Below, one piece after another: positions 24,176 through 35,341 of a stretch of DNA of 64,000 bases. Position 1 is the first letter of the stretch. Each line of letters starts with the position of its first letter. A model generated the notes under the pieces. That model was not told the DNA's origin and made no database searches. It saw nothing but the letters and a program-made list of their open reading frames with translations. The position numbers and the translations under genes were made by a program. This DNA is from Thelonectria olida (lineage: Eukaryota; Ascomycota; Sordariomycetes; Hypocreales; Nectriaceae). The DNA lies in NCBI GenBank assembly GCA_020736575.1, contig JAGPYM010000042.1:186001-250000 (forward strand). The letters run 5' to 3'.

Positions 24176-25098
24176 GTTATTACTTGTTAGCATCGCCGTC
24201 TTAATATCTGTCAGTCTGTTATCTCTCCTTCTCTCGGGTCGGCTCTCTTATATGCAGAGACTTGTCTTAGAGGCTACTAGTACCTGATATCCAAGCTTTC
24301 GGAATGCTGATACGCTAGCAAGACGAATAAGTATTATGGCTGGGATGCTATAATTTCTAAAAGTTGACTAGATCTGGGTAGTTGAGCGGCACTTCATCTG
24401 AAGACGCAACGCAATTACCATTCTCGTTTCCTTAACGAGCAACATGCTCTCGCTCATGAGCCTGCCATGTTTTCCTCCCTGGTTCTCTTCACCAGCAGGC
24501 CACTTCTTACCCCTGTCCTGGTTCCACGCCAGTAAAAACCCAGAGCCCGTCAAAGCTCGTTGGCGAATAGGAGCTCCCGCATTCCCCCTCACCTCGATCG
24601 ATGGAACCTCACCAGGAGACTCGTAAAACTGGGGAAGCGACTGGTGGCCAGTTTCGTCGGGCCCGAGATCCGAAGGGGGAACAAGGTTTTTATTTTACAA
24701 TACGAGCCGACTAATTAAAGGTGCAGCATTCATCCGTACCTTGCATTAATTATTGCGACTCCACTGTTCGTGTCACAAGTACGAGATAATCCACTTTCAG
24801 CCAGGGACAAGAGCCGAACCATGGACCAACTCGTCGTAGCCGCCGCGGTATCCCCAGGCTAGATATCTGTGCTCTGTCACTATTGATAGCATTGGCTCAA
24901 GTGGGTAACGAAGCGCTCGTATTGTGTTCTAGAAAGGGGGGCCGTGATGTCAATGATATGAGGCACCTACAGCTATGGATGAAAGTAAGTATAAGAAGAC
25001 GCCTCTTTAACCTCTTTAATTGAACCTGCATCAGCTCGACAACCCTCCAACTCAAGTCAATCGCTCATTCACTCGCTTTTTCTACCAACTACATCAAA
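24176..25098. other. Intergenic region and promoter of the wall protein gene
   Basis: No gene recognised. A TATA-like TATAAG at 24990-24995 lies about 105 bp before the ATG at 25099, and the leader just before the ATG is C/T/A-rich, as expected for a highly expressed gene. Confidence 0.5.
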
Positions 25099-26061
25099 AT
25101 GGCTGCTCGTTTTGCCCTTGCCGGCGCCCTCCTTGGCGCCCAGCTGGTCCATGCCTCTCCCGTCGCTGGCAACGCCACTGTTACTCCTGGCGTTCACTAC
25201 ACGACCGAGGTTGTCACTGCCCTGACTACCTACTGTCCCGGTGCCACCACTCTCACTTACAACGACAAGACCTACACCATCACCCAGGAGACTACCTTGA
25301 CTATTACCGACTGCCCTTGCACCATCAGCAAGCCCGTCAAGCCCACCTACACTGCCACCCCTCCCAAGGACCAGTGTGCTACCAAGTGCTACGACGCCTA
25401 CAACACCTGCCGTGGCAAGCTTGACTCCAACAAGGCCGCCTGTGCTGCCGAGTATGCTGCGTGTCTCGGATACAGCCCCTTTGGTCCTGATGGCTCTCTG
25501 GTCACCCCTACCGCTTGCTCGACCCAGGCTCACCCGACCAAGCCTGCCACCAAGCCCCCAACCTACACCACCGAGGTCGTCACCGCCTACACTACCTACT
25601 GCCCCGGACCTACCACCCTCTCTTTCAACAACAAGACGTACACCGTCACTGAGCCTACCACTCTGACCGTCACCAACTGCCCTTGCACCATTACCAAGCC
25701 TCATGCCGCCCCTTCGCAGCCCGCTGGAGACTGCCCCAAGGAGTGCACCAATGCTTACAACGCTTGCCGTAGCAAGGCCGGTGCCAACATGGCTACTTGC
25801 GCTGCTGAGTATGCTTCTTGCCTTGGATACAGCCCCTTTGGCCCTAGCGGCTCTCTGATCACACCTACTGCTTGCTCCAAGCAGCCTGGTGCCACCACCG
25901 TCCCCAGCAAGCCTACTGGCACTGGCGCCGTCCCAGCCACCGGCACTGCTACTGTCCCCCATGTTACCGCTACCACCCCTGGGGTCGTGCCTACCGGTGC
26001 TGCTGGACGTCTCGCCCCCGAGCACGTCCTCCTTGCCCTCGGCGCTCTCGCTCTTTTGTAA
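25099..26061 (+). CDS. GPI-anchored cell-wall protein, ccg-6 / Sed1-repeat type
   Basis: A single exon of 320 aa. Residues 1-19 are a signal peptide (MAARFALAGALLGAQLVHA). Two tandem modules follow. Each starts with YTTEVVTALTTYCPG or YTTEVVTAYTTYCPG, continues with a TYTxTxxTTLTxTxCPCTI core, and ends with a Cys-rich part containing AAEYAACLGYSPFGP or AAEYASCLGYSPFGP. The core matches the repeat of Neurospora clock-controlled protein 6 and yeast Sed1. A Thr/Pro/Ala-rich stalk leads to a C-terminal hydrophobic tail (HVLLALGALALL), typical of GPI addition. Codon use is strongly biased to C-ending codons, a sign of high expression. It should be a structural mannoprotein of the wall. Confidence 0.88.
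   Translation: MAARFALAGALLGAQLVHASPVAGNATVTPGVHYTTEVVTALTTYCPGATTLTYNDKTYTITQETTLTITDCPCTISKPVKPTYTATPPKDQCATKCYDAYNTCRGKLDSNKAACAAEYAACLGYSPFGPDGSLVTPTACSTQAHPTKPATKPPTYTTEVVTAYTTYCPGPTTLSFNNKTYTVTEPTTLTVTNCPCTITKPHAAPSQPAGDCPKECTNAYNACRSKAGANMATCAAEYASCLGYSPFGPSGSLITPTACSKQPGATTVPSKPTGTGAVPATGTATVPHVTATTPGVVPTGAAGRLAPEHVLLALGALALL
25198..25880 (+). repeat. Two-unit internal tandem repeat in the wall protein gene
   Basis: Unit 1 is about 25198-25520 and unit 2 about 25564-25880. They encode near-identical modules of roughly 105 codons separated by a Thr/Pro/Lys linker. The most conserved stretches are the CLGYSPFGP coding segments. Confidence 0.8.
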
Positions 26062-26469
26062 GGAACTTGGCTGAGAGTCGAGCTTGTTAGTTTCGATGGT
26101 ATATGCGAATAGATCGAGTCAATTGGAAACAGACTCAGGGTAATTTAATGTACATAGCTTCACCATATGGCTAACTTGGCCGTTATTTAAATACTTCAAG
26201 CCCTGCATGGAGACTACTTATACAGTGAAATGTTCCTAGGTCCGATTTCCTTAATTTTGTCAATTTTTATGCTTAAAGCTTTGTGCGTTTGTGAAGTTGT
26301 CGAACAGTCATAGAGAGTTGTCATGAAAATGAGCGCACCTGTAAGGCCATGCACATTCAACATCGAAAGACAACAGCATGAATTGCAACCAACGCAAAAA
26401 ATGGACTATGATTCTCTATACACGAGATACCTCGGCCAGTACACCGAAGTTAGTAGAGTGAGAGGCTCA

Positions 26470-27421
26470 AGTGACCGGGTACCCACCGACACCGCCGGTA
26501 AGTACAGGAGGCAGTGAAGGAAGTTGGGCTTTTCGAGGAACCCAGATCATGAAGGTTAGAGATTTGGACACGAGTCTATCCACGCGAAATGGGGATGCTT
26601 TAAAGTGGGTGCTGCTTCGCTTCATAATCTCCGTATACGGGTGCTCCTGGGTGTCGTTCACGAGGTCACTGACCAGCCCCATAATCTTGTCTACCTACCC
26701 TTGGCCAAGCTGTAGAGTACGTGTATGACCTTATTTTTGGGGCCTCAGGGTGGAAGCTCGACGGTAGCGTCGTCAAAGTCTGTGTCCAGTAGGTCGTGCG
26801 GTTCGGCTGTGTCTGTGGCAGGGCCATTTAGCTCAAGAGGCGCAGGTCAATCAGCACAATTACAGCCCATAAGCGCCGCTGCATCTCATCAGCGAAGGGG
26901 GAAATTCTGGAGAGGTGCTGGAGATCTCGGTGGTAGCCCTCACTTAGTGCGAGCTGCACGATGATGTCCTGTACAAGCGAGTGGCCAATCTTAGCATCTT
27001 CGGACACGAACGACTCACGGACGAGGTAATTGATCATTGTTTCCAGCACGTAGTCTCCACCTCGGGTGTACGGGCTTAATATTAGGCAGTGAAATGTCTG
27101 TTCCCGAAATATGTGCACGCGTGCTGGGGTCTCCGGATCTGCTGAGTCTTCGATCGCTGTTGATACAACGTGGCGACGCACAATATGCTGAATAAGAGGC
27201 TGAGCCAGAGGCATGACATGGCATCTGGTTTCTGCCAGAACATTTCGTATTATTACGGTGGCCAAAACTGTCAGCCAACAGGGCCAGTTTGGAGCAAAGA
27301 GAAAGAGAAAGAGAAAGAGAAAGAGAAAGAGAAAGAGAAAGGGAAAGGAGTGGTAGCGGGAGGACAAGGGAAATGGACACCTGTAGTGGCGCCTACACTC
27401 TAACCGCAGCAAGCACTGCAC
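26470..27421 (-). pseudogene. Decayed Zn2Cys6-type transcription factor (fungal_trans region)
   Basis: The minus strand reads IFREQTFHCLILSPYTRGG, then YVLETMINYL, then LALSEGYHRDLQHLSRISPF and RRLWAVIVLIDLRLLS. This is the middle-homology region of fungal regulators and aligns by eye with the intact gene at 40903-43438 ([39 protein letters not shown]). Beyond the stop the homology continues (LLDTDFDDATVELPP then a TGA, then HPYTEIMK) through stops and frame changes to about 26480. The N-terminal zinc cluster is missing, and a GAAAGA microsatellite encodes a Phe-Leu run upstream. It is clearly inactive; the C-to-T type stops would fit RIP or ageing. Confidence 0.75.
27296..27347. repeat. (GAAAGA)n microsatellite
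   Basis: About eight 6-bp units, the last imperfect (GGGAAAGG). Read on the minus strand inside the pseudogene it gives a Leu-Phe run; in the third frame it gives Ser-Leu. Confidence 0.9.
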
Positions 27422-27524
27422 CTATCAGAGAAAATGGCCACTGTGAAGTATTCGCAGTACAACTCCTCGTGTGTTGAGGTACCGTGCGACCATGTGGTCT
27501 GCACCTGGCCTGGCCGGGATTGAG

Positions 27525-27610
27525 TCAAGGGAGATCGCCAGCTTCTAATAACGGGCTCGTGACCTACACGCCCTCTCGAAGTATCGTCACATCCATGGAA
27601 ATTAGCCTCA
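27525..27610 (+). pseudogene. Short decayed copy of an amidase signature region
   Basis: The DNA GGGAGATCGCCAGCTTC is identical to bases within the amidase gene (about 20168), and similarity continues for roughly 60-80 bp with scattered changes, then is lost. It translates to GRSPASNNGLVTYTPSRS against GRSPASNNGLVAYTPSRG. No other part of an amidase is seen nearby. Confidence 0.7.
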
Positions 27611-27859
27611 ATTACTACCTACTACTTATCCCAGCTCAATCACCTACTAGAGCCAGTCCAAGGAGGTAAAATGTTACCATCGCTATCTCTTTCTAGCTAA
27701 GAGCTCTCAATACTCAAGTAGAGTATGAATATAGGAGGAATGAGCTTGACAAGTACACTGTACTAGAGAATACCCCTGAAATGACGAATAGAACCAAGGC
27801 CTTTATTCTGTTAGACCTAGTATGCAAGAGCGGTTCAAAATAGGAATGATACCTTCATG

Positions 27860-28303
27860 TCAGCCGACGACGAGTTTATTTGCAGGTTTGCAAAGAACTG
27901 AATTCCTTCCAACAATGAACAATATGACACTGATATTTAGTAGCATGATTGATGATTGCCACAGGTAGAGTTGAGACCACCTCGGCTGCATCCCCCCAGC
28001 AGTCTGAGAACCCAGCATCTGCCGGATCAAGTCCCATCGATTCCCGTAGCAACACATACGATGCAAAGCAAGGGGTTGCTGGCTGGCCAGGCAAATAGAA
28101 GTCAGGTCCATAACAAGGCTGCCATACCAAAGGCCTTTAGTCGACTTTGGGAGTTGATCCACGTCCTGCCAGGAGAATGCAGCAGCCACAACGTCCTCTA
28201 TAGGTACCCGGATGATGTAGCACATCGCCCCCGTGGATCTTCTGCACGAAGTAAAGTTCAAACAAGTCTTCATTGTACACGCCTCCGATAATGCCCGCAT
28301 CAC
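27860..28303 (-). pseudogene. Fragment of a fungal multi-pass membrane protein family
   Basis: An open frame of 147 codons contains FSWQDVDQLPKSTKGLWYGS, then LTSICLASQQPLALHRM, then PRWSQLYLWQSSIMLLNISV and ILFIVG. This resembles the membrane part of a large Pezizomycotina family of hypothetical proteins, in which a W-Q-x-P-x-MLLN-x-S helix precedes an LF-x-x-GL segment. The frame then runs into unrelated residues and stops, and the N-terminus is missing. Function of the family is unknown. Neighbouring relics suggest it is dead. Confidence 0.4.
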
Positions 28304-29102
28304 CTTGTTTGACTTTCTTTTCCGCGAACCAACGCTCTCACCCGCCGACGCACTTATGCGTTGGGCTCAGCAGGTCATACGCCCATTACGGACGTGTGGT
28401 GCCGTGGAGAGAACTCGGGAGCGAGCGGTATATCCGGTCACGTCGCCGATAGACCTGTTCTGCTACCTGCGCGAACGGCACGGGAACACTCCAAGCTTCA
28501 TTGCCTCCTGCGACAGTCAGCTTTGCCTTCTTCGAGTGCTTCGACTACTCAACACTGGGCTGTTCGTGTTTCAGATCGTATTCGGGCTAGTACTATTCCT
28601 AAGGGAGGGCGTACAGTCGGGCTCTGGGCTGTCGGGGGGTCTAACCTAAATCGAGGAGAAGACCGATAATGTCGTCTCATCTCTCGAGATGTTGGTCTCA
28701 TTCTGCCCCTCAGCTAGCTTGCGCATATCGTGTGAACCGCACGACGGTTGACGATGAACTCGCAGCCCAGGCATGTGGATGCTGCGCGGTCTAGTGCAGC
28801 GGTTGGAAGTAGAGACGCTCGCGGGCATGTTGTCGTAGGATGCTGTTGATTGAGGATGGCCCAAGGGACCGCGGGCATTTTGAGGGGCCGGCAAGGAGTC
28901 TTGGGCAGCCCGCTTGTCCGCGGCTTTGAGAGCGACAGGAGTGTCGTTTTTTGATGACGGCTGCGGCGCTGATGTTAAGGACATTGCTTTCTTGCTGCTG
29001 TTGTTGCTGGTGTTTCTCGTGACGTCGTGGGAGTATTCACCAGCCCCATTGTCAACACCACACCTCCCTTTCTGGCCCTTAATCGATTGTCCCAGAAGAA
29101 GA
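28304..29102. other. Relic-like region without a supported gene
   Basis: Several overlapping ORFs up to 251 codons on the minus strand (28646-29401) have no recognisable domain and sit opposite the more gene-like frame at 29103-29348. I do not call them. Confidence 0.35.
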
Positions 29103-29348
29103 ATGTCAAAACCCTCTCTAACCTTAAAGAGGAGCTCAGAAACTCCGCCAGCCGATGGACATTTCGCCATCTCGTTGCCTACCGCCTTCTTACACGACCC
29201 GAAGACCGAACGGTTTGCGTGGCTTGCCCTACTGGAGGTAAAGAGGGCGCTCACAAATACCGACTTCAGCGACAAGAAAGGCGAGGATGTGCCAACTCTC
29301 AGGGGCGAGATCCTTGCACAGTACCTTGGCGAAGCCATCATTATGTAG
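29103..29348 (+). CDS. Possible gene fragment, unknown function
   Basis: The ATG at 29103 opens 81 codons whose second half reads like a folded protein (RFAWLALLEVKRALTN, then VPTLRGEILAQYLGEAIIM). No start context, intron or upstream exon is certain; the same frame is open further upstream to 28914. It lies among relics, so a fragment of a lost gene is as likely as a real one. Confidence 0.25.
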   Translation: MSKPSLTLKRSSETPPADGHFAISLPTAFLHDPKTERFAWLALLEVKRALTNTDFSDKKGEDVPTLRGEILAQYLGEAIIM

Positions 29349-31340
29349 AAGGAAAACCGCAAGATAATACAGGATGAGTACGGCCCCCCCATGAGGCACA
29401 ATTAGATGGCCCGAGTTTGCTGAGATCAATCAGTGTTTTCCTAATCGCGGCTGTGAACACGCACATCGCCTTCATCCACTTCAAATTCAGCGACGACTGC
29501 ATGGCGTATCTCGACGCGCCCGATAAAGCGTCTCAGCTGAATATTATTAACGATGAGAATGCAGAAGCAGTTAAGACGAGGCGGTATAATTCGCAGGATC
29601 CCTCAGAAAGAAGCTATCTCCTCTCTCACGTTCCAGCGCTGGTGAGTTGACACAATGCTCAAGACAGAGCACGTGCTGAGGCAGAGTGAGAGGATAATGA
29701 GGGCGGAATATATATTGATGATTGAGTTGGTTGCTATTGTGGGTGTTGTGGAGGCGACTTCTGCTAGTTAACTGCAGATACTTGCTAGCATAGCAACTCG
29801 CAACCAGGTATAAGACAGTAGATGAGGGACACTGAAAATCTCCAGGCGAGGTATGCTCTACATTTCAGCTTCCAACTTCGGAGCATGGCTATTGAGCATG
29901 AATAGGCTCAGAAGACCTTCATTTCGCTCCCCCATGACACACTTAGAGACTCCAGAGGCTTTCCAAAGTCATGCTTTCAAGCTCTGATCCCCGAGGGTCG
30001 ACGGTGGGCACCGCGGCGATGACTCAAACATTGACAAAGAGCTGCCAATTCCAGTTTAAATTTGTCGACATTGGGGTCCTGAACCTGAGCCCCTGATGTC
30101 ACATTCACTGGCGGTCTGATCTCGACACGTTATGCTGTACGGTATGCGGCAGCAGAAACTGTCCTTGCCTGCACAAGCAAGCCTGTTGATTGAGAGTCTG
30201 ACTTGGAGTCGAGACTCGCCTTGCCTTTCTACCGACACTTGGGTGTTCTCCTGTCACGGGGAGTTTCAACGAGGCGCTGGCAGCATGAGGAAAAGACGAA
30301 ACAGCCAGGACACAATTTTCTATACTCGTGCGCACAACAGGTGATTCAAGCACCACACGCTCCCTGTCTATAAGAATGGAATAACCTAACAAGCATTGGG
30401 CTTAAGTGGCGCTCCTTTGGGAAGGACATAACTGTCAAATCCCAGATCCTTTCTGCTGGTTTCTACCAACTTGTTAACAGACGCTGGCCGTCGGAGACCC
30501 AAACCTCCTTCATCATGCGTCGAATGGACGGAATGTTGGCGAAGCCTGACCACCTAGGAGTCTGTCCTCATAGTCTTGGTCTTTATTCTAGATCATTCGC
30601 TCCTTAAATGCGCTTTGAAGCTGCTTGCCAATTACGTCTAACTTCCGTGTGTTTGAGCATCGATCCATACACGCTAACGGCATTCGACGCTGTGAAAGAT
30701 GGACTTCTTCCAACTCTGACTTCTAAATCAGTTGCAAACATGTGTAGGGATAATTGAAGAACAGTAATCTGTACTAAAGAAACTAGAGGGACGCTGGTCC
30801 CGTTTCGCGTTGTGCGATAGCGTGGTTGGCTGAAAGAAATGAGGCTGGCTGGGAAAAGTGATCTATCAACTCATGGACGACCCAGCCGGCGGTGAAGCGG
30901 GACGGGATCCTCACACTCAGGCAAAGAACAAAGAAATGGGCAAACATGGCTTGCATAACTATTGAGACGATTTCTCAACAGTTCCAGCGGCTAGGTAAAA
31001 AGGCATTCGTAGTCCGACGGCCGCGAACACGATCGCGTCAACTTCCTCTTAACACATCCCTCCCTCTTGGCCACCAGGATACCTCTCAATCGTATCAATT
31101 CCAGTTCAGGTCCGGTTCAGTCTTATTCTCGGTAAGTCATCCACCACAACTTGTTCTAGCGCCTTGCCTTTGTAGAAAGTCAAAACTGACCATGAGTGCG
31201 TGGTCCAGCACATTATCACAACTTGGATTATCGTAGCTTGGAGCTCCTCTTCGAAGTGGGAGTCAATTTCTCCATGTAGGGACCCAGTATGACGGAACAC
31301 GCGAACAACCAGCATCTTGACCAGGCTCAGTCGCAAAGCC
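29349..31340. other. 2-kb stretch without a recognised gene
   Basis: Base composition is normal (not RIP-like), yet no frame longer than 114 codons is open and none has recognisable content on either strand. Confidence 0.5.
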
Positions 31341-32054
31341 ATGTCAGTCCACCACGAACACCTCCGGTATCGAGACTTCGGAAGAACACACCGCGAAGCT
31401 GGCAGAGGAACCGTTTTCGCGCTCGACGGCGAGCAGTCACACTTGCTGGTGAGGCCCGTCGACGCACCAGGGCACTTTACCAAGTCACACAGTCTTTAGA
31501 AGGACATCCAACTCGACCCGTCTCTCAGGGTTTCCGGCGGAGATCCAATGCTTCATGGACTTCCACGTTCACCTCCAGCCCAACATCACATCCCGCAGTA
31601 TCACAGCCGAAGTCACACATTCGATTACGAGAAGGAGTTTGAATACTTCCCGAGCCAGTCCTCTGGCAGAGAGGAGGGCATGTCTCTGGAACAACTTTGG
31701 GTAACCAGCGGGAGTATGCAACCGCCTGATCTTGTTGCTCTGCCTCCGCGACCTGGCCCCTTCCTTTTACCGGAGACTGGAGGACACTATCATCCACCAA
31801 TGCCTGTTTGCGTACCCGTTTTCCTCTCCTTACCGCCGTCTCCCGCCCCTTTGCCATTCTCAGCCCAAGCGGATTTGCTGTCTCTAAGTGGTGGACGTTA
31901 CTCTGGGCCAACTCACGTGGAGACGGATCCTTGGCTTCAAGGTCGTCTGGCCCCTACACAAGTCGAAGGGACAACTCTTATTTCACGGTCCCGGATTGAC
32001 GCAATGCCAACATTTCGACGTGATGCTGGCTGTCAAACGGATGAAGAGTGGTAG
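31341..32054 (+). CDS. Hypothetical Pro/Ser-rich protein, tentative structure
   Basis: Two open stretches in the same frame are separated by an in-frame TAG, which a 51-nt intron at 31449-31499 (GTGAGG donor, TTTAG acceptor) would remove. Joined from the ATG at 31341, exons 31341-31448 and 31500-32054 give 663 nt and 220 aa. The second exon looks gene-like: FDYEKEFEYFPSQSS, a long Pro-rich disordered part, and a C-terminus DAGCQTDEEW. There is no domain or signal peptide. The start is a guess; the frame is open upstream to 31293 without ATG, and an overlapping frame starts at 31289. It may be part of a larger gene. Confidence 0.35.
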
Positions 32055-33231
32055 CTTTCTCACTTTTCCACTGAGTGTGTTCTTTGCATATATATGTCAC
32101 GGCTTGGGGGTCGATTTTACAACTGGATCATCTAGACTATTTATCTGTTTACAATTTTTACCCGTAGGGTGTAAATACATGTACCTCCACAGGCAGCCTC
32201 TATAGGTCTTGCGACTGGTAAACGCTTATAGTGATGGATTCATCATCGCTCTCCGAGATCCATCGATCTCTTCTATGCTGGAAGCTATCCTTCGCCAAGG
32301 CGTACTTTGCGACGCGGCAAGTGCAATCCCATCGTCCAGGACCATGCCACCATCGGCCACGGACTCAATTCGTACTGACATCAAAGATGCAACACTGACT
32401 TCTAATGGTTGAGAAGTTTCTTTGATTATGAAGCGCATTATCGGCCCCTGGACTAAAGTATGGACGTTGCTAGAGTCATCATTCGGGTCCACAGAAGCTT
32501 GACTTGCCTGAGATGAGGAGCAGTGCTTGGAGCACCAGTCAGACCGTCACGCCTGATTCGCAGCACCAACAAGCTTGGAACGCATTAATATGGACGCTCG
32601 AAGCTTTCTTACGTGTGGCCTTCTCGAGGTGGTCTCTTCGCTCGGGCAGCAAGTAGGCGATCCTATTGAGGATGGAGGAGCATGGTAGGACAAACTGTGT
32701 ACTGTGTTTGTGGATCTGTCGTAGCGAAGACCAGTATGAACAAGTTGTCCCGACCATGACCGCATGTAGTACACGGACGTCTAACTAGACGTACAGCTCA
32801 TGTTTTCGTAGGTGACGCCAGAGACGAGGAGTCCTTTTTGCAGAGCGTCGGCATGAACGGACGGCGAGCTAGGCAATCGCTTTGTACCTGTCATTATTCT
32901 ATCTCTGCCACTGCCTAGTCTCTAACTTATTAGCTGTAATGATCCTATCAAAGGATCGTTTTACTTCCATAGCAAAGGCTCTCAATTTACCAAGACTTAA
33001 CGCTGCAAGTGGCTCCATCAGTCAGTCTAACTTATTGGGGTTCAATGGAAATGAATCATCTAGCAAATAGTGATAATAACAATGCATAAGAACAGTGAGA
33101 AGCCAAAGTCAAATCTAAGTGAAGTATATACTAGAGATATGTAGAAAAACATGTTCAATGCAAGACTCGAAAGCTAAGGGTATCTTATCGTAACCACAAA
33201 CGCCAGACCAAAACCAACCGTATCCCAACGT
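32055..33231. other. Intergenic, no gene seen
   Basis: Short overlapping ORFs only (up to 105 codons). Part of it is 3' flank of the PD-(D/E)XK-like gene. Confidence 0.5.
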
Positions 33232-34657
33232 CTAATCCAAAATATTCTCCCTAAGCCACGGCATGTAAACGTCCCTTCCCCAAGCCGTCAGCTCTCGCAC
33301 GCCTGCAACAACGGCATAGATGTCTTGAAGGCTCTTGGTCGAGCCAATCTCCCACTCTGCCCACAACGTCGTTTTCCCGTCCTCGCCGTACGTTGATAGC
33401 ACCAGGTGCCAACGGTGTCCCTGTACAATAACGCCTGGTAGGAAACCCAATCTTGCCAGGACAGCATGCTCCACCTTTCGGAGGTCGTCGTCCGTGGTGG
33501 GCGCTCCTAGGCCTTGCGCGATGCGTCTGCGGAGTCTATGCCCAACCGCCCAGCGGAGAAAGGCCCATTGAGCGGCGTGCCAGACGCCAATCTGCAGTTG
33601 AGCCTTATCCCCATCGACACCAGGTCTCTTAGTCTCGATGCTCAGGAGGAGTGGACGATGCTGGATAGGTTCGAAATCGGTGTGGTTGATGGAGAGCGTT
33701 GGTGTAAGCTTGCTGAATTCGGTGACAGCCCTGGTCATGTCGGTATCTGGCTCGAGGGAAGCGAAAATGCATATGTCAATCATCTTTGCCGTTGACGCGG
33801 ATGGCTTAAACTCGCGGTGCGGACGGGCCGACGTGCTGCAACATGAGAGATGTCAGTGATGATCCAAAACGCTGGCGATACAATCGCATTCGCGACTTGA
33901 ACGACAAGGCTAGCGCTTACCAACTAACGGACCCAAATTCATCACACAAGCGACCTTGTGGAGTTTTGAATATGCCTTCCAACAGTCGCAGATGAACTTG
34001 AGCGTTCCACGCACTCTCTTCATGTCTGAAGTCCTCGCACTCTTGAGCCTCGACGAAGACCCTGTCAACCTCCTCGAAAGACGGAATCCTGCCGGGTAGA
34101 ACATCCCCCTCGCCGACCGGCTTGAAGGAATGTCCCCACCGCCGTGACTCCATGCCTCGCTCTTTGAGTTTTTGGGTGATTGTCGTCTGAAGAGACTCTG
34201 GTAGGATGTCGAAGCCTCGTCCGATGTCAGACATGGTCCTGAACAGCATCTCAGCCACAGGTGGCGCTGTCCGCTCGTTAAGCGACTTGTATACAACACC
34301 GGCGTTGCTTAAGCGAAGGTTCATCATCTGTTTCTTCGGAGATGATGCGCCCGAGAGAGAGCTCGTGTCCGACATTGAACCAGAGAGAGAAGAATCGGCA
34401 GTGATGCTGCGCGTGCCAGGTCGGGGAGTCGCATCGGGATCAAGCGGCACACTTGGTCCGCCTTCGGTTCGTCGCCGTTTCGGGGTGGATGGCATGTCGT
34501 GTTCGCCGAGGGAGTTCGGGGGACTCGCAAGTTGGAGGCTTGGAGTCGTTTCTCGGGTCTTGCGTTTGCGAGGCTCGTCAGGAGGGAAAGGAGGAATGTC
34601 GTCGGTCTGCTGGGGAAGATTCAAGATCCAGGCGAGGGTTCTGTCCGGGTCGATCAT
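33232..34657 (-). CDS. PD-(D/E)XK nuclease-like domain protein
   Basis: Exons 33921-34657 and 33232-33835 give 1341 nt and 446 aa; the intron 33836-33920 (GTAAGC, CACTGAC, GCAG) joins in frame. The start chosen, MIDPDRTLAWILNLPQ, matches the usual beginning of this fungal family; an ATG 19 codons upstream is possible. After a disordered Pro/Ser/Thr stretch with a basic RKRK patch comes a helical part, then HREFKPSASTAKMIDICIFA and, in the last third, HTDFEPIQHRPLLLSIETKR, where Glu and Lys of the E-x-K pair fit a PD-(D/E)XK core, then LQIGVWHAAQWAFLRW. The family is expanded in Pezizomycotina and often lies in repeat-rich regions; its substrate is unknown. The gene looks intact. Confidence 0.75.
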
Positions 34658-35023
34658 GGTTCGCGATGTGACAGATGCATTGAATTGGTGTGCCGAGTTG
34701 CTTGATTGCCCCAAAGGTTGTTCGAAGACTAGGATGGTTCATGACGACGCGCTTGGGATGATTAGTGGGTCAAAGCGTTGGCCCGACAACCCTCGCCAAC
34801 CATCTCCGACCTACCCTGGAGTTTGAGGATGCATATACTGGGAATGTTATCATAAGCCAGTAATTCGCATTGTTATAGGCAGATGGGAACGATTAACTCT
34901 ATCCAAGTAAAAAATACAATTTATTTGCCTTGGGATGCATATATGGAGTCTATATTAATTGTAGTAGGTATTGGCCTCATCGGGAAAGGAGGTCATCGTA
35001 AGTGATTAGCCCAGCAAATTGAC
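34658..35023. other. Upstream region of the PD-(D/E)XK-like gene
   Basis: No gene seen; partly AT-rich around 34850-34960. Confidence 0.4.
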
Positions 35024-35152
35024 AAAAAACATACAACAGCGAGGATTCCCCAATCGTCACCGACTTGAGTACTAATTCACCGCTTCTTGGCTTGACGTTC
35101 GGAGAGCAGACGGGATCCAGTATTCTCCAAGAGCTGTGGTCGTATGTGACAG
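35024..35152. repeat. 129-bp direct repeat, copy 1
   Basis: This matches 35213-35341 at a constant offset of 189 bp, with about eight differences, six of them C/T or A/G transitions. The spacer between the copies is 60 bp. Confidence 0.85.
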
Positions 35153-35212
35153 TTTCAGCAATAGGAAAGGAATAAGAGAGGCGTCTTGCATGAGATTGGA
35201 AATGACAAAAGA

Positions 35213-35341
35213 AAAAAACATACAACAGCGAGGATTCCCCAATCGTCACCGACTTGAGTACTAGTTCGCCGCTTCTTAGCTTGACGTACGGAGAGCAGAC
35301 GGGATCCAGTATTTTCTAAGAGCTATGGTCGTATGTGTCAG
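35213..35341. repeat. 129-bp direct repeat, copy 2
   Basis: Second copy of the repeat at 35024-35152. Copy 2 shows C-to-T changes near 35310-35330 relative to copy 1, whereas copy 1 shows A where copy 2 has G near its middle, so both have mutated. Confidence 0.85.

Noticed and set aside
25069..26025. Antisense ORF of 318 codons opposite the wall protein gene
   Set aside because: It is a by-product of the strong C-ending codon bias of the sense gene; its translation is Gly/Ser/Val-rich and mirrors the tandem repeats. It has no signal or domain.
27015..27380. ORF with a Ser-Leu repeat
   Set aside because: Produced by the GAAAGA microsatellite read in a third frame.
28646..29401. 251-codon minus-strand ORF
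   Set aside because: Ser-rich, without a domain, opposite a more protein-like frame. Not enough to call a gene.
34206..34826. 206-codon plus-strand ORF
   Set aside because: It is the shadow of the Pro/Ser-rich first exon of the PD-(D/E)XK-like gene.
35024..35341. Direct repeats as LTRs of a small retroelement
   Set aside because: Only 60 bp lie between them, with no primer-binding site, polypurine tract or coding sequence.
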